Assembly: GCF_933775445.1 (NCBI RefSeq)
Contig: NC_065875.1
Coordinates: forward strand, 1,922,001 to 1,986,000
Source: Argentina anserina
Lineage: Eukaryota; Streptophyta; Magnoliopsida; Rosales; Rosaceae
Length of the DNA: 64,000 nucleotides
Direction: 5' to 3'
The notes below the pieces were generated by a model that was not told where the DNA came from, did no database searches, and worked only from the letters and a program-made list of their open reading frames with translations. This document shows positions 37,110 to 48,691 of the stretch, piece after piece (position 1 is the stretch's first letter; every line of letters begins with the position of its first letter). The translations under genes and the position numbers were made by a program.

Positions 37110-37117
37110 TATATAAA
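37110..37117 (+). promoter_or_regulatory. TATA box of the downstream C2H2 gene
   Basis: TATATAAA precedes CCCACTAAATC. RNA start would be expected near 37140-37150, so the ATG at 37139 is at or before the RNA 5' end and the ATG at 37226 is the more likely start. Confidence 0.6.
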
Positions 37118-37225
37118 CCCACTAAATCAATTGCCATAATGTATCACAGAGTTTCATCATCTAAGCTTAAACTCCCTAAGCTTCTTTCTTTCTCTTCAGC
37201 TCCTTCAAAACAAAAGCCTTGCAAC

Positions 37226-37786
37226 ATGGAATCATGGACAGTTCCCCTTAGCCCAGAGACTTCAAGTGATGAAGAGAAAGATGGAGATGATAATTCTGGC
37301 ACTACGAAACGAAGCTACGAGTGCACATTCTGCAAGCGAGGCTTCACCAACGCTCAAGCCTTGGGAGGACACATGAACATTCACCGCAAGGATCGAGCCA
37401 AGGCCAAGCAACACTCGAACCAGTACCGCTCCGACGAGGACTACATGTCGATGTCTGCGTCTCAGTTCAGTGCACCAGTTTACAGTCAACCGGCTTCTGG
37501 GTACTACCCGGTTTTGGGTCATCATGAGCATCATGTGCAGAGAAACTATCATCAGATGCACATTCAGCCATCTGAGTCTAGCCCTAGGTTTTATAGTTCC
37601 GTGGATGATGATTCAATGTCATCACAGTCTTCTATGAGTCATCAGGAGAACCAAGAACTCTGGGGTGCCAATTTGAGCTTAAGGTTCAGCCCAACTGGGC
37701 GTATGGAGGATGATGCTTTCAGAGTGGGAGTGAGGAATCACGAAGAAGTTGATTTGGAGCTTCGTCTAGGCCATGGAGGATTTTAG
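37226..37786 (+). CDS. Single C2H2 zinc finger transcription factor, TAC1/URO-like
   Basis: A 186-residue protein if started at [10 protein letters not shown]; the frame is open back to an ATG at 37139 (215 residues), but the TATA position and the context AACATGG favour 37226. The finger [20 protein letters not shown] has ligands C33, C36, H49 and H53, the plant QALGGH core and the following RKDRAK. The rest is Ser, His, Gln and Tyr-rich with a short NLSLRF motif, and the end [13 protein letters not shown] is an EAR repression motif. Such small single-finger proteins of the TAC1/UPRIGHT ROSETTE group are nuclear regulators linked to auxin-related development (family knowledge). Intronless. 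It shares only the finger and EAR motif with the gene at 22262, so it is not a recent local duplicate. Confidence 0.88.
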   Translation: MESWTVPLSPETSSDEEKDGDDNSGTTKRSYECTFCKRGFTNAQALGGHMNIHRKDRAKAKQHSNQYRSDEDYMSMSASQFSAPVYSQPASGYYPVLGHHEHHVQRNYHQMHIQPSESSPRFYSSVDDDSMSSQSSMSHQENQELWGANLSLRFSPTGRMEDDAFRVGVRNHEEVDLELRLGHGGF

Positions 37787-38982
37787 TGCACCATCAAGTT
37801 GGTGTATATGACATTGGGATTTACAGTACTTAGTACTGAGGAATTAACAGACTCATGAGCAACAAAGGTATATAGCTAATCCAAGAAGCTTGAACTATAT
37901 TTTTCTTAATGTCTGTTGAATTACAAGTACATTTAGAAGACAAGAGTCAGATTCCTGGCTTGATGCATATTATAGATGCATCAGGAAAAGGGAAAGTAGT
38001 ATGTAATGTTGTTGAAGTAGTATTGTATTAAGTTATTGTAAAGCTTAGATTTTAACAATCAGTAGCATGTATTTCCTGTCATTTGTTTTAGTACAAGCCA
38101 ATTTCCAGAAATCTTCATCTCCCAGTTTCTTTGTTCTTCTCTTTTTGAGTCAGTGAGTCACTGATAATTGAAATGATCGAAATAAAGGCCAACGGTAGCT
38201 ACAGTTCCAAAATAATTAATAACCTCTTAATTAATTACATAGAGGATATTAATACCATAAAAGTTTTACAACTCTCTGACGAGTGGACAATATATAAGCT
38301 ACTGACTTGGGAAGCACTCATGTATATAATGACAAAATATGAACAAAATAAGGTCATAACTTGAGGAAGGCCTATAACTTAAACAGCTAAAGACTTTTAA
38401 GTGCAAATGCAAGCTTTTTCTCTTCTCGATCATCACCAAATGAGGAAGGCCTATATCTCAAATCGTCTGTGGTCACAAACTCGATCTCTCTCAATTTTTT
38501 ACAAGTGATATGACTTCTTCCAACTGAGATTTATATGAAGGAATGGTAACCATTGCATGCAGGCTTGCTGCTTGCAGCTAGCTAAGGTGATTGCTATAAT
38601 ATTCAACTCATATACAAAAACAACTCGATATTTCTACTCTTCTGCAATGTATCATAATTCATTAAGTCTCACTTTCAAGTCCAAATCACACTTCCACAGT
38701 TCCACGTACTGTGTTCAACAGATAGTGACTGATCATATATGTTACTAAATTCCAAAGACAAAAAGGCAGATTATATATGCAGAGATATTGACCAGTTTTT
38801 CCTTACCTAAACCTCAATGCGTCATTAGCTGCAGACATGTTAAAGAAATCCTCGCTACATAAATTTGTATGACAAAGGCTGTAGATTTTGAAAATCGAAA
38901 TTCCAATTCAGAATTATCCAAAGCATGTATATAATGACAATGTATGACGGATTTCGGTCGTAAAATGATTAAATTGAAAGTA

Positions 38983-39056
<74 letters not shown>

Positions 39057-39964
39057 CGCATCAATGTCGGCATGTTTACATTCTAATCTCAAAGTTTGGC
39101 TTTACTAGTTCAGCTTGATTTGTTGCATGGTCAGACAAAATCTTCATAACCCTGCTGGTTCAATTTGATCAATCTGTGCCTGGTGACTAGAGAAAAACGG
39201 ACTTTAAAGAAACCCCGGGCACTCTGCAGTACTTCTGATACATACATATATACATACATCACTGGGGCCTATAGTTAATTACCTAGCCATAGCCTCTTCA
39301 GTATTGTAGATCACTTAGCTAGAATGTAGAGATGAGTCAAATGAAGTCAACACCAGAACTCCAGAAGGACGCTCAAGCAATCATTTGTAGCACGAAAAAT
39401 CTACGTAACTCGGTGTAAAATTAACATTTAAAACATGATATGATGAGGTTATCTAGACTCACATACGAATCTAAAGTATTATCGCAGATAGAGCCCCTTC
39501 ATTGATAAAAAAAAATGCAGTAACTGCAGCAGAGGCATTAACACGGTTCTGATTAGTTATAAAATACCCCCATGTTTTTATTTGCTCAGTTTTTAGAACA
39601 TATATGTACGAGACATGACAATAAGGCCAGACACTAGTAAAGAGTAAATAGAAATTATTAAGCTCTTGCGGAAATGTACGTGTGTATGTTTCGATTAAGC
39701 CAAGAATCTTACAAAGGGAAGAATCAGAAATCCAGAAACAGGATCGGAGAAAACTAAAAGGAAAGCAGCAAAACTAAACAGCATAAGAAGACTAGAATAA
39801 AAAGAAACAAGTGTCGATCATTCTGATACGGAGGAGGCGGGGGGTGGGGGTGCTTAGCCTCAGTAGCTTGCAGCATCAAATTGCAGAATCTTCATGAGGG
39901 AGGGAGCAAGATTAGAAAACCAATCTCACGGACACACTCTACCTGATCGAGTTAGATTGACAAT
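37787..39964. other. 3' flank and intergenic DNA
   Basis: Contains the presumed 3' UTR of the C2H2 gene and a long CT microsatellite (38985-39053). No gene seen. Confidence 0.4.
38985..39053. repeat. (CT)n microsatellite, 69 bp
   Basis: Uninterrupted CT dinucleotide run. The minus-strand frame full of Arg-Glu across it is a by-product of the repeat. Confidence 0.97.
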
Positions 39965-39972
39965 AGATCATG

Positions 39973-40413
39973 CAATGTTTTAAAAAGTGAAGGCGTACCC
40001 GAAGAAGTTTTCTTGAGAGCCTTGAGTTTTAGAACTTGAGGCGCATAAGACATAAGCCTTATGTTATAAAAAAATTAGTAGTTAAATGTGTAAATATATA
40101 ATTATACACATACTAAAAGAACAGATATACATAAGAACTTACTAATTTATTGCATTTAGATATAATGAAATTCATAATCCAAACGTTTTAGATATTTTTC
40201 ATCAAATTAAACACATTATGTAAACAAATATAAAAAATACTTAAAAATATTATTTTCTAAGACGTAGTCAAATGCGTAAAAAACGTAAAAAACGTAACAT
40301 AAGGCGTAAAAGGCGAGCCTCGGTGCCCAGACCGAAAAACAGAGGCGTTATGTAAGTAGCTTTAAACTTTTTAAGCCTCAGACGACCCTTGAGACGAGTT
40401 TTTTAAAACATTG
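39973..40413. mobile_element. hAT-type MITE with 8-bp target duplication AGATCATG
   Basis: 441 bp with inverted ends CAATGTTTTAAAA and TTTTAAAACATTG, flanked by AGATCATG at 39965-39972 and 40414-40421. Inside are repeated GGCGTA/CGTAAAAAACG words and no coding sequence. An 8-bp duplication is the hallmark of hAT transposition. A related relic lies near 9893-9990. Confidence 0.9.
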
Positions 40414-40513
40414 AGATCATGTATGTCCGTTGTTAATTGTTATTGAGCCCAAAACTGTTTAGACGGGTTTATGCCGAGTGTGACTGAAATTCCAACAAAA
40501 TTTCCATATTATG

Positions 40514-43256
40514 TGTAACGACCCTAAAATTTCGAGCATAAAAACTCAAAATTTCAAAGTCGTTAAAGCACCAAGACAATATCAACGAATCGAAATTATT
40601 TTAAATGCACAGCGGATCATCACTGAGTTCTCAATACGACTCAGAAAACCAATTATTACAAACCAAATTTATAATTCAACATTTCATAAAATGGAAATGT
40701 AATAATCCTCACAATCTCTCACAAAACTCACCAATAATTCCTCACAATTCTCACACACAATTCTGAAATGAAAACCACACCACAAGTAGGATAATGAATA
40801 ACTTCGAGACTTCGGAGTCGTCTCTCCATCCCCACTAGTCAACACCTGTAGAATTATCCCCTACACCATCGAATTGGTGCACTGGGATTGTAAACACAAA
40901 CCCAGTAAGCTTATAGATCGTATGAGTAAAATGGAAATATAATTCGCATATCAATATATATGAAAAAACACAATCAACAAATATAAATGTCCTCATGAGT
41001 CAATGGACGGCCCATCTGGTTGTCCCAAAAATATATGAAATGAAAGTGCTCATGAGAAATCAGGCAACCCTTCTGGTTACCCAAAAACATTTATAATGCG
41101 GGTACTAATGAACGCTGGTACACATCCGTTACCCCTCACTTAGTACACCGCCGATATTGGGTAACCACCCGCTACCCAACATCCAACACAATATGAGTAC
41201 TCATGAGCCGATAACCACCCGTTACCTCACAAGCAGTACTCCGGCAGACAGACTAGAGCTCTAACTGTATCGTAACTTTCGCCCGGCCAAAGGCTAGGTT
41301 CCGACTTGCCAAACACGTACAATAATCTCACATCATATTGTACCAAAAAATCAAGTCCGAAGACAATCAACATTTTAACAATCTCCATGTTAAAATCACA
41401 TACAATAATCACACCTCATATTGTAGAAATCAAAACCACATGCTTGATATATAATTTCGTCATCAAAATGACGTCATCACGATAAAATCATAACAGTATA
41501 TTATATAGCAAACTATATATATTTGTACCTATTACCATTTATACAATATATATATATATATATAATCCACTATATCCTATACTTATCATATTTCATAAAC
41601 ACGTCCGAAGACAAAACGTTTTAACCAACACCATGTTAATATTATGTACAATAATCACACCTCATATTGTACGAATTAAATCACATGCTCAATATTTAAT
41701 TCTCGTCATCGAAATGACCAATTCCAATGAATTCATAACAGTATATAATATAGCAAACTATATATATATGTACTTATTTCCATTTATACAATATATATGT
41801 AATCCACTATATCGTATACATGTCGTAATTCAATATTAAAAACTCTTGCGAAATCTTGAATCTCTGCAAAGGTAGATTCGTAAATATGTGAGATTTTACT
41901 CACCTTATCGACTAGAGCGTAATTCCGCAATTTCCGAAGATAATTCATTCCCTTGATTTATCGATCACCTTGAAAAGATAAGAAAAGAATTTAGAAACGT
42001 TTCGTAAACCTTTAAATGCCGAAACAATAATAATCGGTTACTGTTCAGCAATTTTCGGTTTTACGAATTCACTGTTCACTGAGACTATTCACTATGTACT
42101 ATTCACGTATTTACTATTCATGTATTACTGTACAAATACACATCCAATATGTATTACATATTTTTTGTACGTATAAATACTATTTAAATGTACGTACTGT
42201 CTCAGTAAATATTAATTGCCGAATTACCCTTCCAAAATTACTTTTTACCTTTACTAAAAGTAATTTACATTTACTGTACGTAAATAAAATTTACATTTAC
42301 CGTACGTAAATCACATTTTTTCATTTATCGTACGTAAATAAAATTACAAAATTACACTTTTTTCGGAAACACTGTTCACGCGCCACTCGCCGGCGACCGC
42401 GCGTGGGGCCCACGCGCCTACTCCGGCACCGGAGCGTATCACGCCACCTCCGCCCCAAAACTCTTCCTCATCTCCTCCTCCTTCCTACGGTCTCAGACCA
42501 CCTCCTACTCCTCCCACGCTCCCCACGTGCCACCTCTAGGCGGCGGTAACCCTCCCCTCCATAAATCTTCGATCTCACTCCAAACACACCAAAAATCATC
42601 ACAACAATCACACAAATCATCCCTAGTATGAATCTCACCTCGATTCGATGGTGGAAAGCTCGCCTTGAGCACGGTGGTGGCGAAGAAGATAGGCGTTGCG
42701 ACTTGCAGAAACTGTGGCGACGTCGGGGGTCCTCACGGCGGCGAGGCACGGGCTGGCAGGCTGAAGGGTGGCTGCAGAGGTCCTTGCGGTGTCGAAGGGG
42801 TGGGCGGTGCACGTCACGGCGGCCTAGGGAGGCAGATCGCACGGAGGCAATTTTCTGAGGTGAAGGAGAGAGTTTTTGGGGAGAGAGAGAGAGAGTTTCC
42901 AATTTTAGAAATCCTAGCTGATAAAAATCCTTTTCTAGTTTCCAAAATCGGAAACAAATTCTAACGTTAATAACTTTTACGTACAACGTCTGATTAGATC
43001 GTGTCACATATCCACGAACTCGTATCGACGAGCCCTACAACTTTCGTGAATGAAGTTTTTGCAACCGAGCGACGGCATAAAAGTCGATATATTAATTCGG
43101 AAACGTAACGTTTTTCTAATTAAACGTTCCGAAAACATTTCCGTTTTCGTTTCGTAAAGTCACAACCAATTCAATTCATTGTAATTAAATTTCACAACTT
43201 TATAGAATTTAATCAAACCAAATATTGTTTTGAAAAAAAAAACTAGGGTTATTACA
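40514..43256 (-). mobile_element. Solo LTR with target duplication TTATG
   Basis: 2743 bp with ends TGTAACGACCC and GGGTTATTACA, flanked by TTATG at 40509-40513 and 43257-43261. On the minus strand it has the usual order: leader, a weakened hairpin (about 42894-42915), donor-like GAG|GTGAG near 42637, GC-rich block, TACGTAAATG arrays (42245-42345) and the remaining family blocks. The internal repeated region near 41340-41640 is partly duplicated. No gag or pol; frames in the GC-rich part are incidental. Confidence 0.9.
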
Positions 43257-43363
43257 TTATGTGTATGTAATAGGTCTATACAATATTTATGAATAAAAAG
43301 TTGGCAATAAGCAGCAAATAAAATTTCCCTTATTATCTTTCAACGTTTTATAAAAGATAAAAC

Positions 43364-43366
<3 letters not shown>

Positions 43367-43420
<54 letters not shown>
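43367..43420. repeat. (CT)n microsatellite, 54 bp
   Basis: Uninterrupted CT run just before a retroposon-like segment; it may be part of that element's 5' end. Confidence 0.95.
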
Positions 43421-43426
<6 letters not shown>

Positions 43427-44231
43427 GCCATCTCCTAGGGTTTTTAGGTGGCGTATAGGCATTTTGGCTGGTGGTTTCACTATTGCGGCGGTGTTCGTTA
43501 GAGGTGGTGGTGATGGGCTCCCTCACCGCTTCTATCTAGTACGACAGATTCTTTGTCAATTCCTATACTTTGGCTCTTGTGATATCAGATCGGTGAGGGC
43601 CGAGGTTGGGTTGACCAAGGTCAATGGTGATGAGGGGAACAAAAGCTTAGAGTTGGGGGTGTTGGGAGAAAACAGTGGTGGTCTTCTCCGGGTTTGGCCT
43701 TTGCCTTGGTTTACTCGCGGTGGCATTAAGGAGGTCATCAAGGATTCTTCTGCGTTTGGCAGCGGCGATATCAGGATTTAGGTGCCAAATCTCTTAGGTG
43801 CCCATAGCAATTGGAGGTGAACTATTTCTTGGGCTAGGATTTTGGGTCTAGGTTTGGGGCTCCGCCAGCCTTCAATTTTGTCTTGGTGTTTTTGGGCTCT
43901 GGGGTGCAAAAGGTCAAGGCTTGTGTGGCCTTTATGGGCCTTAGTTAGTATTAATCTTGAGGATACCCCATCTGTGTAGGGTGATCCTAGCGGTCATCAA
44001 ATAACTGAGTTAGTCACGCAAGTATTTTACTTAGTTACTGGTGAACATTTTTATTTCTTTTAGGGGTGCTAGGGTTGGTGCACTAAGTTCCTTAGTTAAG
44101 GTTTTTCCTTACTTTGGTTCTTTACTCAATTCCAATTTATGTTGGGACCCCCGAGGGGATGAACTAGGTAGTTGTATCATTCTCTCTTGACTTATATTGA
44201 ATAACAATATCGTCGAGTTTCAAAAAAAATC
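43421..44231 (+). mobile_element. Possible LINE-type retroposon remnant
   Basis: The segment is G/T-rich, holds one 105-codon frame (43464-43781) with no recognisable domain, and ends ATTGAATAACAATATCGTCG plus AGTTTC and an A8 tail, as many plant LINE 3' ends do. No reverse transcriptase remains and no target duplication was found, so the class is uncertain. Confidence 0.35.
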
Positions 44232-44498
44232 AGCAAGTATATTTTGATCATACCTTCCTACATTTAACAGTGAACATTGAATAATATTTTGTATTTCTAA
44301 CTAGCTTTAAAGCACATGCTTCACAGCGGGTCATCTCAATTTGCAATTCCTAACATAGAATTGAAAAGGATGATAATATTGATCTATTATTCGTTTGAGA
44401 TTTTATGTGTTACCTAACAACCATCAACCATTTTTGTATAATAATTTTACATACTAAAAAACTTTATAGTTAAAGATGGATTGAAGGTAAATTAAATT

Positions 44499-44540
<42 letters not shown>

Positions 44541-44630
44541 TTGGGAATAGGAGTTGTGAATGATATTAACATGCTTGAAAATTTCAAGTCATCAAAGAAA
44601 GAACACAGTCATATAATATCATTGAAAGGA
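44232..44630. other. Intergenic with AT microsatellite
   Basis: AT-rich DNA with an (AT)n run at 44503-44536. No gene. Confidence 0.5.
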
Positions 44631-46226
44631 GCACTAGACCAAAATGTCAATTAAACAATAGTTGATAGACAATGCACCGCGATGATAGGAGCACTATGCC
44701 AAAATGTCAATTAGACAATAGTTGATTGACAATGCACCGCAAAAAAATAACATTGTCTGAAAAATCAGACAATGGTTTCAAAATAAGTATTGTTTAAAAT
44801 TTCAGTGCAGACAATGGTTTTATAGATATCATTTTCAAAACTCATGTAAGACAATGCTTTATATTTTTCCTCAAAACACATTGTCCATTTTTTTTTGCTA
44901 AAGACAATGGTTTTGTACCTAGATATTGTTTATACACGCGTTGAGGACAATGATTTTCTTCTTTTCCAAAACATTGTCTAAACTGTTTTAGACAATATAT
45001 ATTTTACAATAGTTGGTTGAGATGTTTGGATGCATTGTCAGAAAAAATAACCAACAATGTTTTTTATAAATACAAGGGCATTCTCGTCTTTGTGCATTAG
45101 TACAAATCCAAGTTGGGATCTCATTAAATTCTCCAACTCTCACTTTGGCGCACCTCTCTCTCCTTCATCTGCTAACCCTAGCTAAGTGCGTCTTTCCCTT
45201 TTCTTCTTGAGCTCTCTTTCTTCTTCCCTCTGCTGACGTCGATAAGGCCAGCTCCGGTCACCATATTCTTCCGATCATAACCTACCCAAACACGTAAACC
45301 AACAACAACTCCTACCACCTCAGTCGTCACCAGCCATGGATTCGCTATTCCCAGCGATTTCTCGTTATAGCATCGTCGCCGCTCAACTCTTGGAGATGAA
45401 GGATAGTACGAAGGAGAGTACTAGAAGTATGGGCAGCCACCAAAGTAAGGAGGTCGAGTCTGCAACACCAATGGAGCTTCAAGCTTGGTCCTTTGCGATG
45501 TCCAACATCCGGCGCGTTTCTGGCCTCATTACCATCAGAATTGGAGTCAGAGGCCTATGGTGACTGAAATCCCTAAGTTTGCTTTCAAAATTAGGGACCA
45601 CTACCGCTCCTCCACTGTAGCTCATGGCAGCTAGGGTTTCAGAAAATTATTATGGTAGGTAAATCTCGTCTTTTTTTTCGTGTTGGAGCTCTCGTTTTGT
45701 ATTGGATTGATTTCTAAAAAAAATATTTGGATCTATGATTAACTGTTTGGGATCAGATTTTGACTTGGTGAATATAAGGAGTCTCAGAATTCTTTAAAGT
45801 TTGGAAATCACAAAGAATGAATGAATAAAGGTTACTGATTCGAATATAAATAGAATCATAAAAGGTAAGGTTCCCTTTATAGATTCCGTTGGGATTAGCA
45901 AATTGGATCATAGCTGCAATGTTAATTGTCTAGGCATTTTAGGTGACTGGAGGAGTTGCATACAGTGGAATGCAGAAGAAAGCTTGCATTCTGATTTGGA
46001 TAAGAAGATTTGGTAAGGCCCTTGATGATCTTGGCGTTTTACTATTAATTATAAAATGTTGGACTTGTTTTAAATTGTCAATGGCATTCGGTTCAATTTT
46101 GAATTAGTTTACTTATCAGAAAATATGTGAGACGATTACAACTTGATAAAAGAGTTAGTTAGTTAACGTGTTTTGATTATTGTAGCTTTCTGTGTTAATT
46201 TACTACTAATGGCTTCTTGTGAAAAT
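44631..46226. mobile_element. CACTA-like element end with AGACAATGG subterminal repeats
   Basis: Two terminus-like copies follow each other: GCACTAGACCAAAATGTCAA near 44630 and GCACTATGCCAAAATGTCAA near 44689, each followed by an ACAATAGTTGAT word and GACAATGCACCGC. From 44750 to 45060 the words AGACAATGG and CATTGTC(T) recur in both orientations, as CACTA subterminal repeats do. A leader-like CT-rich stretch follows, then a 75-codon frame (45336-45563, MDSLFPAISRYS...) with no recognisable domain. The other end was not found; a Copia element starts at 46227. Confidence 0.5.
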
Positions 46227-47240
46227 TGTTGGAAAAATGGTTTAACAATCATTTAAAACCAAATTTTAATTGATTAATTAAATTAAGTTAAACTTATAAT
46301 TAATCAAAGATGATCATAGATTTGAGTTCTCCATAATGAGGGCTACAAGATCATATGTCTATTTGTGTAATTTGGTTTATGGGTGAATAAGAAATTGTCA
46401 CTCAAAGATGGCTACTTAGAATGAGGGAAATGCATTTGTCCCACTTTAGAAAATAGAAGTGTTGAAAAGACTTTATATAGAATATATTGTGTATGGATTG
46501 TAAAGTGTGTAAGCCCCCTTATACCCTCTCGCGCACGCGCAGGGGGGTGCAAATCTCAGGTCATAAGGGAAACTTGTGTATGTCCGTGCGACCTGCGGAC
46601 ACGAATACAACACCGAATTGAGGGTCGGAACGCAGAATCTTTTTGCATTTCCGAAAATTCGTTTTGGACGTTTCAAATTCTCTTGACTGTTCAAATTCTT
46701 CTTTTATAACAACTAAGTTATTGTGTGTTATGGAGAATTATAACATATTGAAATCAGTGCTTGTAACATATGTAACTCATATATGTTATGATTTCTATAA
46801 CATTCATCTTATTCATTGCTTATTGCAAATCCTCACTGTATAAATAGTCACCATCCTTTCTTTGTAAATCATCCATTTTCGAAACACAATCTGCTTTCCC
46901 ACTTTCAAAGTTCTTAGCTATTCTCTGGTGATAGAAAGATGTACCTTTCGAGTTCGTTGAGGATTCTAGTTAGTAGTGCAACTTCTTAGAATTGTTTAGT
47001 CGTTGTATCCTGGGAGACAAGCACCAAGCATCCTTGCACCGGTAGAGGAGGCGTAAACGTCTTAAGGATAGTGTGGTATCACACACGTCTCGACTAGTTC
47101 TTCCATCACCAATCGTTCGGTATTTTGGTTGAATTTATTTTCGTGTTCTTCGTTATTAGAGTTGTTTGGTTTCTGCTTTATAATTATTTATAATTCAGTT
47201 TATTAAATTATATATGCAATATATAACTGTTTCTCTAACA
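46227..47240 (+). repeat. 5' LTR of the Copia element
   Basis: Begins TGTTGGAAAAATGG and ends CTCTAACA. It contains TATAAATAG (46839-46847), the likely promoter. The 3' LTR is a shorter version lacking the middle. Confidence 0.88.
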
Positions 47241-47348
47241 ATCTTAAGACGTTTATTTTGATATTGCTTATATAATTTGTATTCAATATTTTTCTACAAA
47301 TTTTCAAGAAAACTTACACCTTGTGTGTGTGTGTTTCAGTTTCCAAAA

Positions 47349-48128
47349 ATGACTAACGGAGAAAATTCTGGAAATGGCAAGGGACCTTTGGTGCCAACTG
47401 TGCCTGCTGCCCCCGTTGTACTTGTCTCAGTATCCCATAGGGAAAAACCTGAGAAGTTCAACGGTTTGCATTTCAAGAGGTGGCAACAAAAGATGATGTT
47501 TTATCTGACCACTCTGAATCTGGCAATATTTTTGACGGAGAATGCTCCTGAGTTCAAGGAAGATGACCATAGCGATCAAGCAAAGATTGCTGCTGTGAAT
47601 GCATGGAATAATTATAATTACTTATGTAGGAATTATATCATGAATGGTCTAGCCGACTCATTGTACAATGTGTACATTAGCATGGGAACGGAAAAGGAGC
47701 TATGAGAATCCTTGGAGAAAAAATATAGGACCGAGGATGCCGGCGCCAAGAAGTTTATCGTTGGCCGCTTCCCTGATTATAAAATAGTGGATTCCAAAAT
47801 CGTGATGAGTCAATTCTCTAAGATTCAGCTAATCCTGCATGAGATTCACGCCGAATGAATGCAGCTAGGTGAAAGTTTTCAAGTGGCATGTACTATTGAA
47901 AAGTCACCACCTGCTTGGAAAGACTTGAAGAATTATTTGAAGCACAAGCGAAAGAAAATGACCATGGAGGATCTAGAGGTTAGACTTCGCATTAAGGAAG
48001 ACAACCGAGGATCCGAAAAGAAAGCATGGATCAATGATGTCTCTGCCAAAGCAAACATGATGGAACATGGTCAAGGTTCGAAAAAAAAGAAAGGCAAGTA
48101 TCAAGGGTCCAAGCTAGGGCCGAAATGA
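47349..48128 (+). pseudogene. Copia gag, broken
   Basis: Starts MTNGENSGNGKG, with the Copia gag (UBN2-type) region FNGLHFKRWQQKMMFYL and the later EDLEVRLRIKEDNRG part. In-frame stops fall at 47703, 47857 and 48126. Past the last stop comes only a poor trace of the Cys-His zinc knuckle. Gag would form the particle that packages the element RNA. Confidence 0.85.
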
Positions 48129-48691
48129 GGCATCTCCAAGAAGCCAAGGTTTGAAGGCAATAGCTATAACTGTGACAAGTCTGTCGACTGCAACAAACCG
48201 AAGAGGAACAAAAAGAAGGAGGCAAACCTAATTGAAGCCGTCACTCAAGAGGTTGCTGACATGAACCTCTGTTGTATGATATCAGAGGATAGCATGGAAA
48301 AAGTCAGTGATTATGATTGGGGACTAAATGACTTAGAGCTATGGTATGACCAAGCCAAGTTTTTGGATTGATCTGTAGAACGGAACTGAAATTATCAAAT
48401 AAATTGATGTATGTTCTTAAAGTTTTTATAAGTATAAAACTCAGTGTTGACAAATGTGTTTTGTCTGAAATTGATATAGAGCCATGGATGGTGGATTGTT
48501 TAAAATGACAATTGTCAAAAACTAGCTTTTTCACCTATATGGATGAGTCTTCCTAATTTATGGTAGTGAAGAATATAATATATGTCAATTAACATGCATA
48601 AGTGTGAACTTGTGTAGAGGAAAAACTGACTATATCATCTTTCCAAAGTGTTGAAAGAAACATTGAATCCCTTGATCTGATTCATACAGAT

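Noticed and set aside
37139..37225. Upstream ATG for the second C2H2 gene
   Set aside because: It lies only about 22 bp after the TATA box, probably before the RNA start; kept only as an alternative.
38814..39092. Minus-strand frame rich in Arg-Glu
   Set aside because: Caused by a (CT)n microsatellite.
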